Assembly (NCBI RefSeq): GCF_002224675.1
Contig: NZ_NMPZ01000005.1
Location: 62,001 to 126,000 of the forward strand
Direction: 5' to 3'
Length of the DNA: 64,000 bases
From: Segatella copri
GTDB taxonomy: Bacteria > Bacteroidota > Bacteroidia > Bacteroidales > Bacteroidaceae
Positions 30,831-38,238 of the stretch are shown here, one piece after another. The notes beneath the pieces were generated by a model. That model was not told the DNA's origin, ran no database searches, and worked only from the letters and a program-made list of their open reading frames with translations. The stretch's first letter is position 1; every line of letters begins with the position of its first letter. Position numbers and translations under genes: made by a program.

Positions 30831-32186
30831 TTAATCACCCAGCTCCAACTTGTGGATAGCCTCCCAGTTGTCGTTCACCTTCAAGATGAGGTTCTGAGAT
30901 TTGGTCAAGTCTTCTGGCTCGTCTTTACCTGGATCTGGTTTATCTGGATCTGGTTTATTTGGATCTGGATCTGGTTTATTTGGATCTGGATCAGTTGTTG
31001 TACCATTTGAAGTCTTCACGCCCAAGTTGTACATGTGGTTACGAACCACGTTGAAGATAGAAGGACTTGCGTCTGCAACATTTCCATTTGTGGCATCAAT
31101 ATTTACATCTGCTGCTGGGATAGAAACGGTCCAAGTCTTGATGATATTGTTTTTAGCATCCAAGAGCTGAAGCTCCATGGTGTTCTTACCCTTTGCGTAA
31201 TTAAATGGAATGACGAAGTTGCTTCCGAATACAGAACCCTTCACAACCTGAGTCTTTACACTATCAGGGTGTTTCCAGTTGGTATCTTCAGCATTCAGCA
31301 GACCGTCTTTGTTCTGATCACCACCAGGGAACCATGTATTCAAATCGATAGAGTAGAGCACATAACCGTCCTCGTTGTTATTGAACTTTGCATCTGCAGT
31401 AGCAGCACTTGTAGATTTAGAACCATTAACATAATACTTGATAGTGCTGCCAGTTGCTCCATTAGCAGTGAATGAGCTGTTGAAGTTGTTGAAAGTCAAC
31501 ACATCATTCTTATCTCTTACTACGAGACGAAGGGTTGCGGCTGCTTTGCCATTCACACTTGCAGGAATGTTCTGGAAATAACCGAAGCTACCAGCTACCT
31601 GACGATGCAAGGTTACATCCAATCCATCCTCTTCACCAGAAGTAAGGTTGGTGATTTTCTTGTCAGCGTTGATTGTAAGCGCTGCATCACCTGCGAATAC
31701 CTCCTCTGCTACTTTGCCTGCCTTCAAGGTTGCAGTGATGTCACTGTAATTACCGGTAAGTGCTGCTGCACCTGTTACATCCAAAGAATAGGTGTAGTCA
31801 CTGTTATCGCTGTAACCTACAGCCATAACCTTGTAGTTACCTTCACCCAGTCTTTCATCACCCTTGTAAGTAAGAGTAAGCTCGCGACCATGATTGTCAT
31901 ACGTTTTACTATCTTTCCAGTTCAACAGTTTGTCTTTGACAATAGTCTTTGTTGCATCATCCTTGTAAATTATTACGCGAACATGCTGGATAGTCTGCAA
32001 AGCCTGTGAAGAATACAATGGGCGACCTGCACGTGTTGTCAAGCCATCACCGCTACTTGCTACCTGCAATACAATTTGCTGTACTGCCTCATTCTGACCC
32101 ACTGTGCTAACCACAGCGTCGTCACTGCTACATGCGCTGAACAGCAAGCTGCTTGCTGCAAGCGCAAAAAACATACCTTTTTTCAT
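30831..32186 (-). CDS. mfa1-like: Mfa1-type major fimbrillin
   Basis: Probable shaft subunit of type V (Mfa-type) fimbriae, exported as a lipoprotein and matured by an arginine-specific protease. The 451-residue protein has lipobox LFSAC (Cys19) and an arginine in TTRAGRPLY (Arg52), where such cleavage would be expected. Two beta-sandwich regions follow, the second with VVRNHMYNLGVK. After that come acidic proline-rich repeats (PDPNKPDPDPNKPDPDK) and a C-terminal strand LKVNDNWEAIHKLELGD. That last strand is nearly the same as the end of the neighbouring anchor protein and may serve as the donor strand in assembly, which is inference. Confidence 0.85.
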   Translation of the reverse strand: MKKGMFFALAASSLLFSACSSDDAVVSTVGQNEAVQQIVLQVASSGDGLTTRAGRPLYSSQALQTIQHVRVIIYKDDATKTIVKDKLLNWKDSKTYDNHGRELTLTYKGDERLGEGNYKVMAVGYSDNSDYTYSLDVTGAAALTGNYSDITATLKAGKVAEEVFAGDAALTINADKKITNLTSGEEDGLDVTLHRQVAGSFGYFQNIPASVNGKAAATLRLVVRDKNDVLTFNNFNSSFTANGATGSTIKYYVNGSKSTSAATADAKFNNNEDGYVLYSIDLNTWFPGGDQNKDGLLNAEDTNWKHPDSVKTQVVKGSVFGSNFVIPFNYAKGKNTMELQLLDAKNNIIKTWTVSIPAADVNIDATNGNVADASPSIFNVVRNHMYNLGVKTSNGTTTDPDPNKPDPDPNKPDPDKPDPGKDEPEDLTKSQNLILKVNDNWEAIHKLELGD

Positions 32187-32222
32187 AAATTATAAATTTA
32201 AAAATTGAGTATAAATTAATTA

Positions 32223-33128
32223 TCAATCCAATATCATGCCGTGAATTTCCTCCCAGTTGTCGTTCACCTTCATATAGATGGTGAAGCGATTGCGTTTGGA
32301 ATCGTACACATATCTCAGCACCGTAATCTTATTGCGCTCCATGCTTACCTTCACGTCATCAGGTGACAACACAGATGAATTGCCGCCTTCGCCACTATTC
32401 TTATAGAAATTGACATCCACCACTGACTCTTCCTTCTGGAAAGAAGGAGCCAGGAAAATAGAGGTCTTGGTCTTGGCGCCAGCTTCAATTTCCGATTCAT
32501 GAAAGACGCTGGTCTCTTCAGAATATAGGAAACTTGGATTTACTATTCCATAGAGATCGCTTACTTCAGTATCCATCACATGATACCCGGCAGGAAGATT
32601 CTCTGTCCATATAACCAGTTTTCCCTTGGTGCGCTCCATCTCGCTGGTATAGCAATAATGGTTTTCATCATAGACGAGGGTATCGCAAACCTGATAAACA
32701 TCATCGCCCTGACTGTGCTCCGGATGCAGCAACAGCTCGTTTTTATCCAGATTGAGTTCGCCTCGCTTCCTCATACCTCCCCATACCGTAAAGACGTATT
32801 TTCCGAAAGGCATGTCGGGGTCGAAGCTTACAGGATAAGTTAATCCGTCACCTTCTACTTCGAAACCTTTTTCTTCTACGATAACCTGCTGTGTGCCGTC
32901 GTCGTTGAGTCGGCTCAGACGATAGGAAAGAGACGGAACGAATGACCTAAATGGCTGATTCTCATCTCGTTTCTCTTCGGGTGCAGTCTGGTCGACATTG
33001 AAATAATTCTTGTCTTTCACCTCAATGTTGATACGCAGAGGAGGACATTGGTCCAGATCTTCACGAACGCACGAGGTAAATGATATAGCCAGTGCCATGC
33101 CATATATGATAACTTTTAATCTTGTCAT
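32223..33128 (-). CDS. mfa2-like: FimB/Mfa2 family fimbrial anchor lipoprotein
   Basis: Outer-membrane anchor and length regulator of Mfa-type fimbriae. The 301-residue lipoprotein (lipobox SFTSC, Cys20) has the family start REDLDQCPPLRINIEV. A beta-rich first domain holds FGKYVFTVWGG and a second domain contains LPAGYHVMDTEVSDLYG. The C-terminus KVNDNWEEIHGMILD mirrors that of the major fimbrillin. It is 36 bp upstream of the major subunit gene, as in Mfa2/Mfa1 pairs, though the gene order is anchor first. Confidence 0.85.
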   Translation of the reverse strand: MTRLKVIIYGMALAISFTSCVREDLDQCPPLRINIEVKDKNYFNVDQTAPEEKRDENQPFRSFVPSLSYRLSRLNDDGTQQVIVEEKGFEVEGDGLTYPVSFDPDMPFGKYVFTVWGGMRKRGELNLDKNELLLHPEHSQGDDVYQVCDTLVYDENHYCYTSEMERTKGKLVIWTENLPAGYHVMDTEVSDLYGIVNPSFLYSEETSVFHESEIEAGAKTKTSIFLAPSFQKEESVVDVNFYKNSGEGGNSSVLSPDDVKVSMERNKITVLRYVYDSKRNRFTIYMKVNDNWEEIHGMILD

Positions 33129-33138
33129 ACGCTGTGCT

Positions 33139-34518
33139 TTATTCAGATAGTGCCTTTGGGCTATTCTTAGTCTCTTCTGCCTTCTGGCGATTCAATATCT
33201 CTTCAGCTTCATCCACCTTGCCTTCGTTCTCGAGTAGGATGGCAAGATTATTGGCTGCAATCTTCGACATAGGGTAATATTTCAAAGTCGTCTCATATAC
33301 CTGCTTCTGCTTTTCTGCGCTCTCTGCAATCTGTGCCACATGCAGGAACTCATCTTCGCTGAAGGCATCTGGGCGGAGCTCGTACATCTGCAGCATTTCT
33401 TCATCGGTGGTGAAGTTCTTGATGATGTATGTGTAGGTGTATTCCACGCTACGGCTCTTCTGCAGATACTTCTTCTTGATGCTGTTCCAGATAGGCAGGC
33501 GGCGGATATAGCGCTCCTGCACATCATCGTTGAAGTTGGCATATCGGGTCAGGATGTTCTTCACCAACGTGCTGTCGGCATCGCCGGCGGCCACCATCGC
33601 ATTCAATACTGGTTGCCATCCTTCAGGGCGTGAACCGATACGGGCTATCTTCTTCACCTTGTCGCCATTCTCTATGTGCGCAAGCAGCCACTTCAGGGCA
33701 GAGTTGGCACGGTTGCGGGAAAGTGGGGTGTTGAATTTCAGCGGACCGTCGGCTGACGCCAGACCATAGATGCCCAAAGAAGTGAGAGTAGCGAGGCTGT
33801 CGCTGAGCACTGGAGCTATATCGCTCAACATGTGGTCGAGCTCAGCCTGGTTGTTGCTCATCTTGAGATTGATATCATATTTATTGATAACAAACTCAAG
33901 TCGTGCCACGCCCTTTCCTTCTCTTATCTTCGGCTTGATCTCGAAGGTATGCATCATCCAGTTGAGGTGCAGTTGCTTCTTGATTTCCGGACGGAACACA
34001 TCGGCTATCTTGGTATGGCTGATGGCACGGCATTCGCCGCATCCGTCGGCAGAAGCCACTGCCACGAGGCTTCCCTTATGGAAGTTTGCAGGCAGGGTGA
34101 TGGTGTCGTTATATAACACGGACAAATCTACTTTCGTGTTTGTAACTCTCAGTGCAACAGAATCGTATGGGTCAGCAATGCTGTCGAGTACCCATTTACG
34201 TTCCATCTTCCTTCTGTAGATAGGCGCATCCAGCACTATAGGCTTGTATTTAGCCACGATGCTGTCGCTGTCTGTCAATACGGGTATTACGAAGAGACGG
34301 CTTCTCTTCGAGAAATAATGCTTCGGGATATGAACCTGAAGGTTGAGTGCAGCCTGATTGCTGCTATCTGGCATGAGCATAAAGGAATCGGGAGTACATG
34401 TAATCTTTTTGTCGCTTGCCATGCTCTGGTTGCTGCATGAAGACATAGCCACTATCAGGGCTAATCCTGCGCCAACAATAGCCAGATATACTATTTTGAG
34501 TTTCATTCTATCATCCAT
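33139..34518 (-). CDS. DUF3868/OmpA-like lipoprotein of the fimbrial operon
   Basis: A lipoprotein of about 459 residues (lipobox near MSSC) with an N-terminal DUF3868-type beta region and an OmpA-like peptidoglycan-binding domain (YGLASADGPLKFNTPLSRNR). A C-terminal helical stretch resembles tetratricopeptide repeats (AANNLAILLENEGKVDEAEE). DUF3868 and DUF3575 genes commonly precede FimB/Mfa2 genes in Bacteroidota, and they probably form the cell-envelope base of the pilus. The ATG at 34518 and the one at 34506 are both plausible; the first has AAAG eight bases upstream. Confidence 0.8.
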   Translation of the reverse strand: MDDRMKLKIVYLAIVGAGLALIVAMSSCSNQSMASDKKITCTPDSFMLMPDSSNQAALNLQVHIPKHYFSKRSRLFVIPVLTDSDSIVAKYKPIVLDAPIYRRKMERKWVLDSIADPYDSVALRVTNTKVDLSVLYNDTITLPANFHKGSLVAVASADGCGECRAISHTKIADVFRPEIKKQLHLNWMMHTFEIKPKIREGKGVARLEFVINKYDINLKMSNNQAELDHMLSDIAPVLSDSLATLTSLGIYGLASADGPLKFNTPLSRNRANSALKWLLAHIENGDKVKKIARIGSRPEGWQPVLNAMVAAGDADSTLVKNILTRYANFNDDVQERYIRRLPIWNSIKKKYLQKSRSVEYTYTYIIKNFTTDEEMLQMYELRPDAFSEDEFLHVAQIAESAEKQKQVYETTLKYYPMSKIAANNLAILLENEGKVDEAEEILNRQKAEETKNSPKALSE

Positions 34519-34550
34519 AATGATCTTTGTGATTAAATGATGCACTTATT

Positions 34551-35084
34551 TTAAAAGATATAGATTAATGATAGTGCAGCCTTGGTAGGACCGATATAGT
34601 TCTCGTTCTTCTTTTCCTGGCACTTGATGCAGGGCAAGTTAGGGCTTTGCTTGTACCAGAGGTGGGCGTATCCCACACCGATGGCTGCCTCCAGGTTCCA
34701 GTGAGGGGATAGAATCCAGTCGTAACCGTATGTTACGCCTCCGCCAGCCAAGTAGCCATCGTAGAGCTTGCTGCCAAAACCTCCGAAGAATTGAGCACCA
34801 TGCAGGTGGATACCTACGAAATGTCCTTCGTACTTTTCGCACAGCCAGTATTTCATTTCTGGCTGCACCAGGAGAAGGTGCATCTTCTTGTCTTCCCTGA
34901 ATGTCCAGGGGTTGTATGCTACATCTGCTTCCAGGGTTACCTGGTTGCTGATTGCCTTTTCTACGCCCAGATTGAGTGTGGTTGTCGCCCAGTAGAGTCC
35001 GTTCGTCTTCAGGGCGAAATCTTGTGAGTAACCTACTGTTTTAATTCCCAAAATAAAAAACAGCAAAACTGCTTTCCTTTTCAT
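34551..35084 (-). CDS. DUF3575 family outer membrane protein, first gene of the fimbrial operon
   Basis: A 177-residue outer membrane protein of the DUF3575 family. It has a signal peptide ending near GYSQD, then alternating strands as in a small beta-barrel, with the family motif KTNGLYWATTTLNLGVEKAI and a C-terminal ALSLIYIF. Two cysteines in LPCIKCQEK are noteworthy. It lies 33 bp upstream of the DUF3868 gene and follows a long leader of about 220 nt containing tandem repeats. Confidence 0.85.
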   Translation of the reverse strand: MKRKAVLLFFILGIKTVGYSQDFALKTNGLYWATTTLNLGVEKAISNQVTLEADVAYNPWTFREDKKMHLLLVQPEMKYWLCEKYEGHFVGIHLHGAQFFGGFGSKLYDGYLAGGGVTYGYDWILSPHWNLEAAIGVGYAHLWYKQSPNLPCIKCQEKKNENYIGPTKAALSLIYIF

Positions 35085-35147
35085 TTATCACTTACTATAT
35101 TAACTATTTATCCGGTTACCCGGAATCTTACTGTTGTATTGTTGTTT

Positions 35148-35230
35148 AGCAATATAAAACATCGTTTTTAAGCAATATAAAACATTGTTATTAAGCAATA
35201 TAAACATTGTTGTAAACCAATATAAACCTA
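35148..35230. repeat. Four tandem repeats (22-23 bp pitch) in the fimbrial leader
   Basis: Units starting AGCAATATAAAACAT begin at 35148, 35171 and 35194, with a fourth, diverged unit (ACCAATATAAACC) at 35216. They lie between the predicted -7 box (35307-35314) and the first gene of the operon, so they would be transcribed. They could bind a regulator or form an RNA switch. Confidence 0.8.
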
Positions 35231-35306
35231 TTATGACTTATCAAATGGTCCTCAACATATTTCAACCAATCCCCTTGTATATTACTTGGAGACTGATTTC
35301 TGGTTG

Positions 35307-35350
35307 CAAAGGTATATAATTTTGTAGATTCTATAAAATCCCCCCCCCCC
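35307..35350 (-). promoter_or_regulatory. Fimbrial operon promoter bordered by a C11 homopolymer
   Basis: The minus-strand -7 box TACCTTTG lies at 35314-35307. The -33 region at about 35334-35338 reads TTTA/TTTT, and an 11-base C tract (G on the transcribed orientation) occupies 35340-35350 next to it. Slippage there would move upstream contacts relative to the promoter. Confidence 0.6.
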
Positions 35351-35620
35351 GTTTTAGAATGCTTTAACAATAATAAACGTATTTTTAATTAAATACCTGC
35401 TAAATTGAGGTAACGAGTGGATATGTGCCGGATGTTATCACAGAAGCAGTAGGTAGTGAACCTACTTATCAGATGGCGGTAGATCAGATGGCGGTAGAGG
35501 AATATGCAAAATCTTTGAGCGTATTTTGAGAGTCATATTTAGAGTTTTATTTACATCAGAAGAAGCCACACGGAGATTATCTGTTGATACAGACACGAAG
35601 CTGGAATTTGGCTCGGTTTG
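35351..35620. other. Intergenic DNA without a clear gene
   Basis: Between the C tract and the hairpin element no convincing gene is seen. A 40-codon open stretch (35404-35529) with a small internal repeat (CAGATGGCGGTAGA twice) has no start codon and no recognisable family. Confidence 0.4.
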
Positions 35621-35811
35621 ACTCAATTACTCAGTTACTCAATTACTCAGTTTCTTTTCAGACCCCCACACCTACAACTTGGTTACAAATTGAAAGTATA
35701 TTTTTTATATTATATATTTATATATTATATAAATATATAATATACTATCTATACAAGAAGAAACATACGGGCAGAATAAAACTGAGTAATTGAGTAACTG
35801 AGTAATTGAGT
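35621..35811. repeat. Hairpin element E1: 33-bp inverted arms around an AT-rich core
   Basis: Perfect 33-bp inverted repeat (35621-35653 and 35779-35811) enclosing 125 bp. Each arm is itself two similar 16-nt halves (ACTCAATTACTCAGTT). Inside the left arm comes TTTTCAGACCCCC, then a long A/T-only stretch. Architecture matches E2 and E3 near 61.5 kb. The arm is nearly identical to the 3' end of the DUF3987 gene. Confidence 0.85.
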
Positions 35812-36002
35812 ACGATTTTAGAGGAGTACGGATAGAAGATTCATAATGGCTTAAAGGTTTATTTAATAGTAGTTTAGGCTGGATTTCTATATTTTTCAAA
35901 CAACAACTCGATATTTCTCTCTTCTTTATCTTACGAGTTAGGATTATTAACGCAGTTTCAAATTGAAAGCTGCTGAAAATCGGCCCTTATCACACTCTGA
36001 AA

Positions 36003-36034
36003 TTTGGCGGTTCCAGAAAAAAGCCGTATCTTTG
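36003..36034 (+). promoter_or_regulatory. Promoter of the HU-HIG gene
   Basis: TTTG (36003-36006), 20 bases, then TATCTTTG (36027-36034), a strong match to the Bacteroidota consensus. Sequences around it (CCTTATCACACTCTGA upstream, TCAGAGATAAGG downstream) are partly inverted and could be an operator. Confidence 0.7.
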
Positions 36035-36134
36035 CACCGTCATTCAGAGATAAGGCGCCAATCGGATGAGTGACAAAAAACTGAATTAGTAACCATTAAA
36101 AATTAATTATTAACCCTTTAAAAACTGATTGATT

Positions 36135-36653
36135 ATGGGACAAGGAACTAGTAAGTATCGTAAGATTACACGTACCCCTCAGACGGGTGAGAACGCAGGT
36201 AAGAAGCTCTGGTATGCTACTGCCGTGAGCGACCGTGAGATGAGTTTCGAGGACTTCGTGACTCATATCTCTGAGCACAACTCTCCATACAGCCGAGGCA
36301 CCATCCACGGTGTGCTGATGGATACTTTGGATTGCCTGAAGCATCTGATTCTGGATGGCAAGAGCGTGCGTTTCTCCGACCTCGGATTGTTCTCCATCGG
36401 TATGACTTCACGTGGCGAGGTGAGCAAGGAGAAGGTGACAGCGGCAAGCGTGCTGGGCGTGCACCTGATTGTGAGAAACACAAAGAGCTGGAGCAATGCC
36501 GAGCTTAAGAAGCTCACCAAGATCGTGGCATACGATGACTATACCACCGGGGCTGAGGATGGCGGAGGTTCTGAGAATACACCGGGTGGAGGCAACACCA
36601 GCCAGGGCACTGGCGGCGGAACTGACAGCGGCGACGACAACGTAAGTCTGTAA
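36135..36653 (+). CDS. HU family DNA-binding protein, HU-HIG type with glycine-rich tail
   Basis: A 172-residue nucleoid-type protein of the HU-HIG family (HU domain fused to a wHTH, Ig or glycine-rich part). The HU-like domain covers about 1-130 (FVTHISEHNSPYSRGTIHGV, then GKSVRFSDLGLFSIGMTSRG). A Gly/Ser/Thr-rich acidic tail (GGGSENTPGGGNTSQGTGGG) follows. DNA binding is a family expectation. The smalltalk gene is 33 bp downstream, the usual pairing in Bacteroidota, where DUF3987 and amidase genes are also common neighbours. The true ATG is 36135. Confidence 0.9.
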   Translation: MGQGTSKYRKITRTPQTGENAGKKLWYATAVSDREMSFEDFVTHISEHNSPYSRGTIHGVLMDTLDCLKHLILDGKSVRFSDLGLFSIGMTSRGEVSKEKVTAASVLGVHLIVRNTKSWSNAELKKLTKIVAYDDYTTGAEDGGGSENTPGGGNTSQGTGGGTDSGDDNVSL

Positions 36654-36686
36654 TCACTAATCATTAATCACTAAAAAAAACTGCCT

Positions 36687-36782
36687 ATGAAGAAAGAAAC
36701 CTGGAAAACTGTATTTCAGATAGTACTATCTATCTTAACCGCTATCGCCGCCTCTCTGGGCGTGACGAGCTGCATGTCGTAG
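36687..36782 (+). CDS. Smalltalk protein
   Basis: A 31-residue peptide beginning MKKETWKTVFQIVLSILTAI and ending TSCMS, an excellent match to the short 'smalltalk' family found after HU-type genes in Bacteroidota. It has a basic start and a single hydrophobic helix ending with a lipobox-like VTSC, so it may be a very short lipoprotein or membrane peptide. Its role is unknown. It is followed at once by a terminator. Confidence 0.9.
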   Translation: MKKETWKTVFQIVLSILTAIAASLGVTSCMS

Positions 36783-36802
36783 AACAACACAAAAACTAAA
36801 AA

Positions 36803-36840
36803 GAGGATGCGTCATAGACTAATGACGCACCCTCGTTTTT
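36803..36840. terminator. Terminator after the smalltalk gene
   Basis: GAGGATGCGTCAT (36803-36815) pairs with ATGACGCACCCTC (36822-36834) with one mismatch, followed by GTTTTT. It shares the GAGG(G/A)TGCG core with the terminator at 1543-1600. Confidence 0.8.
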
Positions 36841-36869
36841 ATATCTATTACTGCTCTCCCTCGTTTTTA

Positions 36870-36966
36870 TTCGCTGCCACCGAACAAAATCAAGCATTAT
36901 TATTCGGTGGCAGCGAATAAAAAATGCTATTTTATTTTGTAGTATCAAATAAAATTTGTACTTTTG
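36870..36966 (+). promoter_or_regulatory. Phased-repeat operator and promoter of ATPase 1
   Basis: Direct repeats of the type TTCGSTGSCASCGAAYAAAA begin at 36870 and 36903 (33-bp pitch), with a degenerate third copy at about 36935. The unit is itself palindromic (TTCGGTGGCAGCGAA-like), so the first two also form a 21-bp inverted repeat (36864-36884 with 36903-36923). The -7 box TACTTTTG (36959-36966) follows the last copy, 17 bp before the ATG. Confidence 0.7.
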
Positions 36967-36983
36967 CCGCAAAAAGTAAGTAT

Positions 36984-38237
36984 ATGGAAAAGGAATTGTT
37001 TCGAACGATAATAGCTGAGAACCAAGAATATATAGGTCGTATTCCTTTGGTACAGCGCCCTCTAGACCTAGAGGAGTATGGCAATTATGTGTTTGTAGGA
37101 GTAAGACAAGCAGGAAAATCCTATTTGCTATACCAGAGAATACAGCAATTGCTGGCAAATGGAGTTGAGATAGAAAATATTGTATATGTCAACTTTGACG
37201 ATGAACGTTTGCAAGAAATGTCGGCAACAGACTTCGACCTTATATTGCAAGCCTATCATAGCATGTATGATAGCCAGCCCATCTTCTTCTTTGATGAGAT
37301 ACAGAATGTTGAAGGGTGGGCAAACTTTGCACGCCGTCTAGCCAACCAAAAATATCGTGTCTATATAACTGGCAGCAATGCCAAAATGCTGAGTCGTGAC
37401 ATAGAGACAGTATTGGGAGGAAGATATTTGGATATCAGCGTGTTTCCATATAGCTTTTCTGAATATCTAAAAGCAGTTGGAGTCTTGGTTACAAAGAATT
37501 GGCAATATGGACGAAAAGCAAATGAACTGCAACGCCATTTCCGAACCTACTTTGATTGGGGTGGCTTTCCTGAGCTTGTGCATTTTCAAGAAAAGAGAGT
37601 ATGGCTAAACAGCTTGTATAATCGTATTTTCTTTAATGATTTGGTAGTTCGGCACAAGGTGAAGAACGAGGATGCCTTACGCCTTTGTGTAAGAAGATTG
37701 GCAGAAAGCGTGAAACAACCATGCTCCTTGAATCGTTTGAGCAATCTGATAAAAGCAACAGGAACTCCGTGTAGTCCATCAACGGTTATGGAATATGTTC
37801 GCTATCTACAAGAATCATGCTTGCTGATATCTATTGACAATTATGCTTCCAAATTCGTGGAGAAAGAAACTATAAAGAAACATTATTTTGTAGATAATGG
37901 GCTGCTGCATCTCTTCATCAACAATCCAAACACCTCATTACTGGAGAATCTTTGTACAATTACATTGTATAAAAAATACGGCAAGGGCTTATACTATTAC
38001 AATAGAAATATTGAGGTTGATTTCTATGTGCCTGATGAGGGACTAGCTGTGCAGGCGAGCTATCAGATGAGCGACGAAGAAACCATAGAGCGAGAAGTGA
38101 AAGCATTAGTAACCTTGCATGGTTTGTATCCTCTGAAACGAGCCATGATAATTACCTATGAGGATGAAGGGGAGATTGTGCGTGATGGACTCAAGATAGA
38201 AATAAGACCTGCATGGAAATGGGTGTTGGAAGGTTAA
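36984..38237 (+). CDS. AAA_14/DUF4143 P-loop ATPase (ATPase 1)
   Basis: A 417-residue ATPase of the AAA_14 plus DUF4143 architecture, common in Bacteroidota and of unknown physiological role. Walker A is VGVRQAGKSYLLYQ (about 35-48) and Walker B IFFFDEIQNVEGW. The C-terminal DUF4143 part has a PD-(D/E)XK-like stretch, EVDFYVPDEGLAVQASY, where the expected E-x-K is V-Q-A. Nuclease chemistry is therefore probably lost. It is closely similar to the ATPase at 53.3-54.6 kb. The ATG at 36984 fits the promoter. Confidence 0.85.
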   Translation: MEKELFRTIIAENQEYIGRIPLVQRPLDLEEYGNYVFVGVRQAGKSYLLYQRIQQLLANGVEIENIVYVNFDDERLQEMSATDFDLILQAYHSMYDSQPIFFFDEIQNVEGWANFARRLANQKYRVYITGSNAKMLSRDIETVLGGRYLDISVFPYSFSEYLKAVGVLVTKNWQYGRKANELQRHFRTYFDWGGFPELVHFQEKRVWLNSLYNRIFFNDLVVRHKVKNEDALRLCVRRLAESVKQPCSLNRLSNLIKATGTPCSPSTVMEYVRYLQESCLLISIDNYASKFVEKETIKKHYFVDNGLLHLFINNPNTSLLENLCTITLYKKYGKGLYYYNRNIEVDFYVPDEGLAVQASYQMSDEETIEREVKALVTLHGLYPLKRAMIITYEDEGEIVRDGLKIEIRPAWKWVLEG

Positions 38238-38238
38238 A

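Noticed and set aside
35404..35529. Open 40-codon stretch between the fimbrial promoter and E1
   Set aside because: No start codon, no family resemblance and a short internal repeat; not enough for a gene or a pseudogene call.
35621..35811. E1 as an invertible promoter switch for the fimbrial operon
   Set aside because: It is about 310 bp upstream of the fimbrial -7 box, contains no TAnnTTTG promoter in its core that I can see, and no invertase gene is near. E2/E3 have the same layout far from fimbriae. Kept as a hairpin element.
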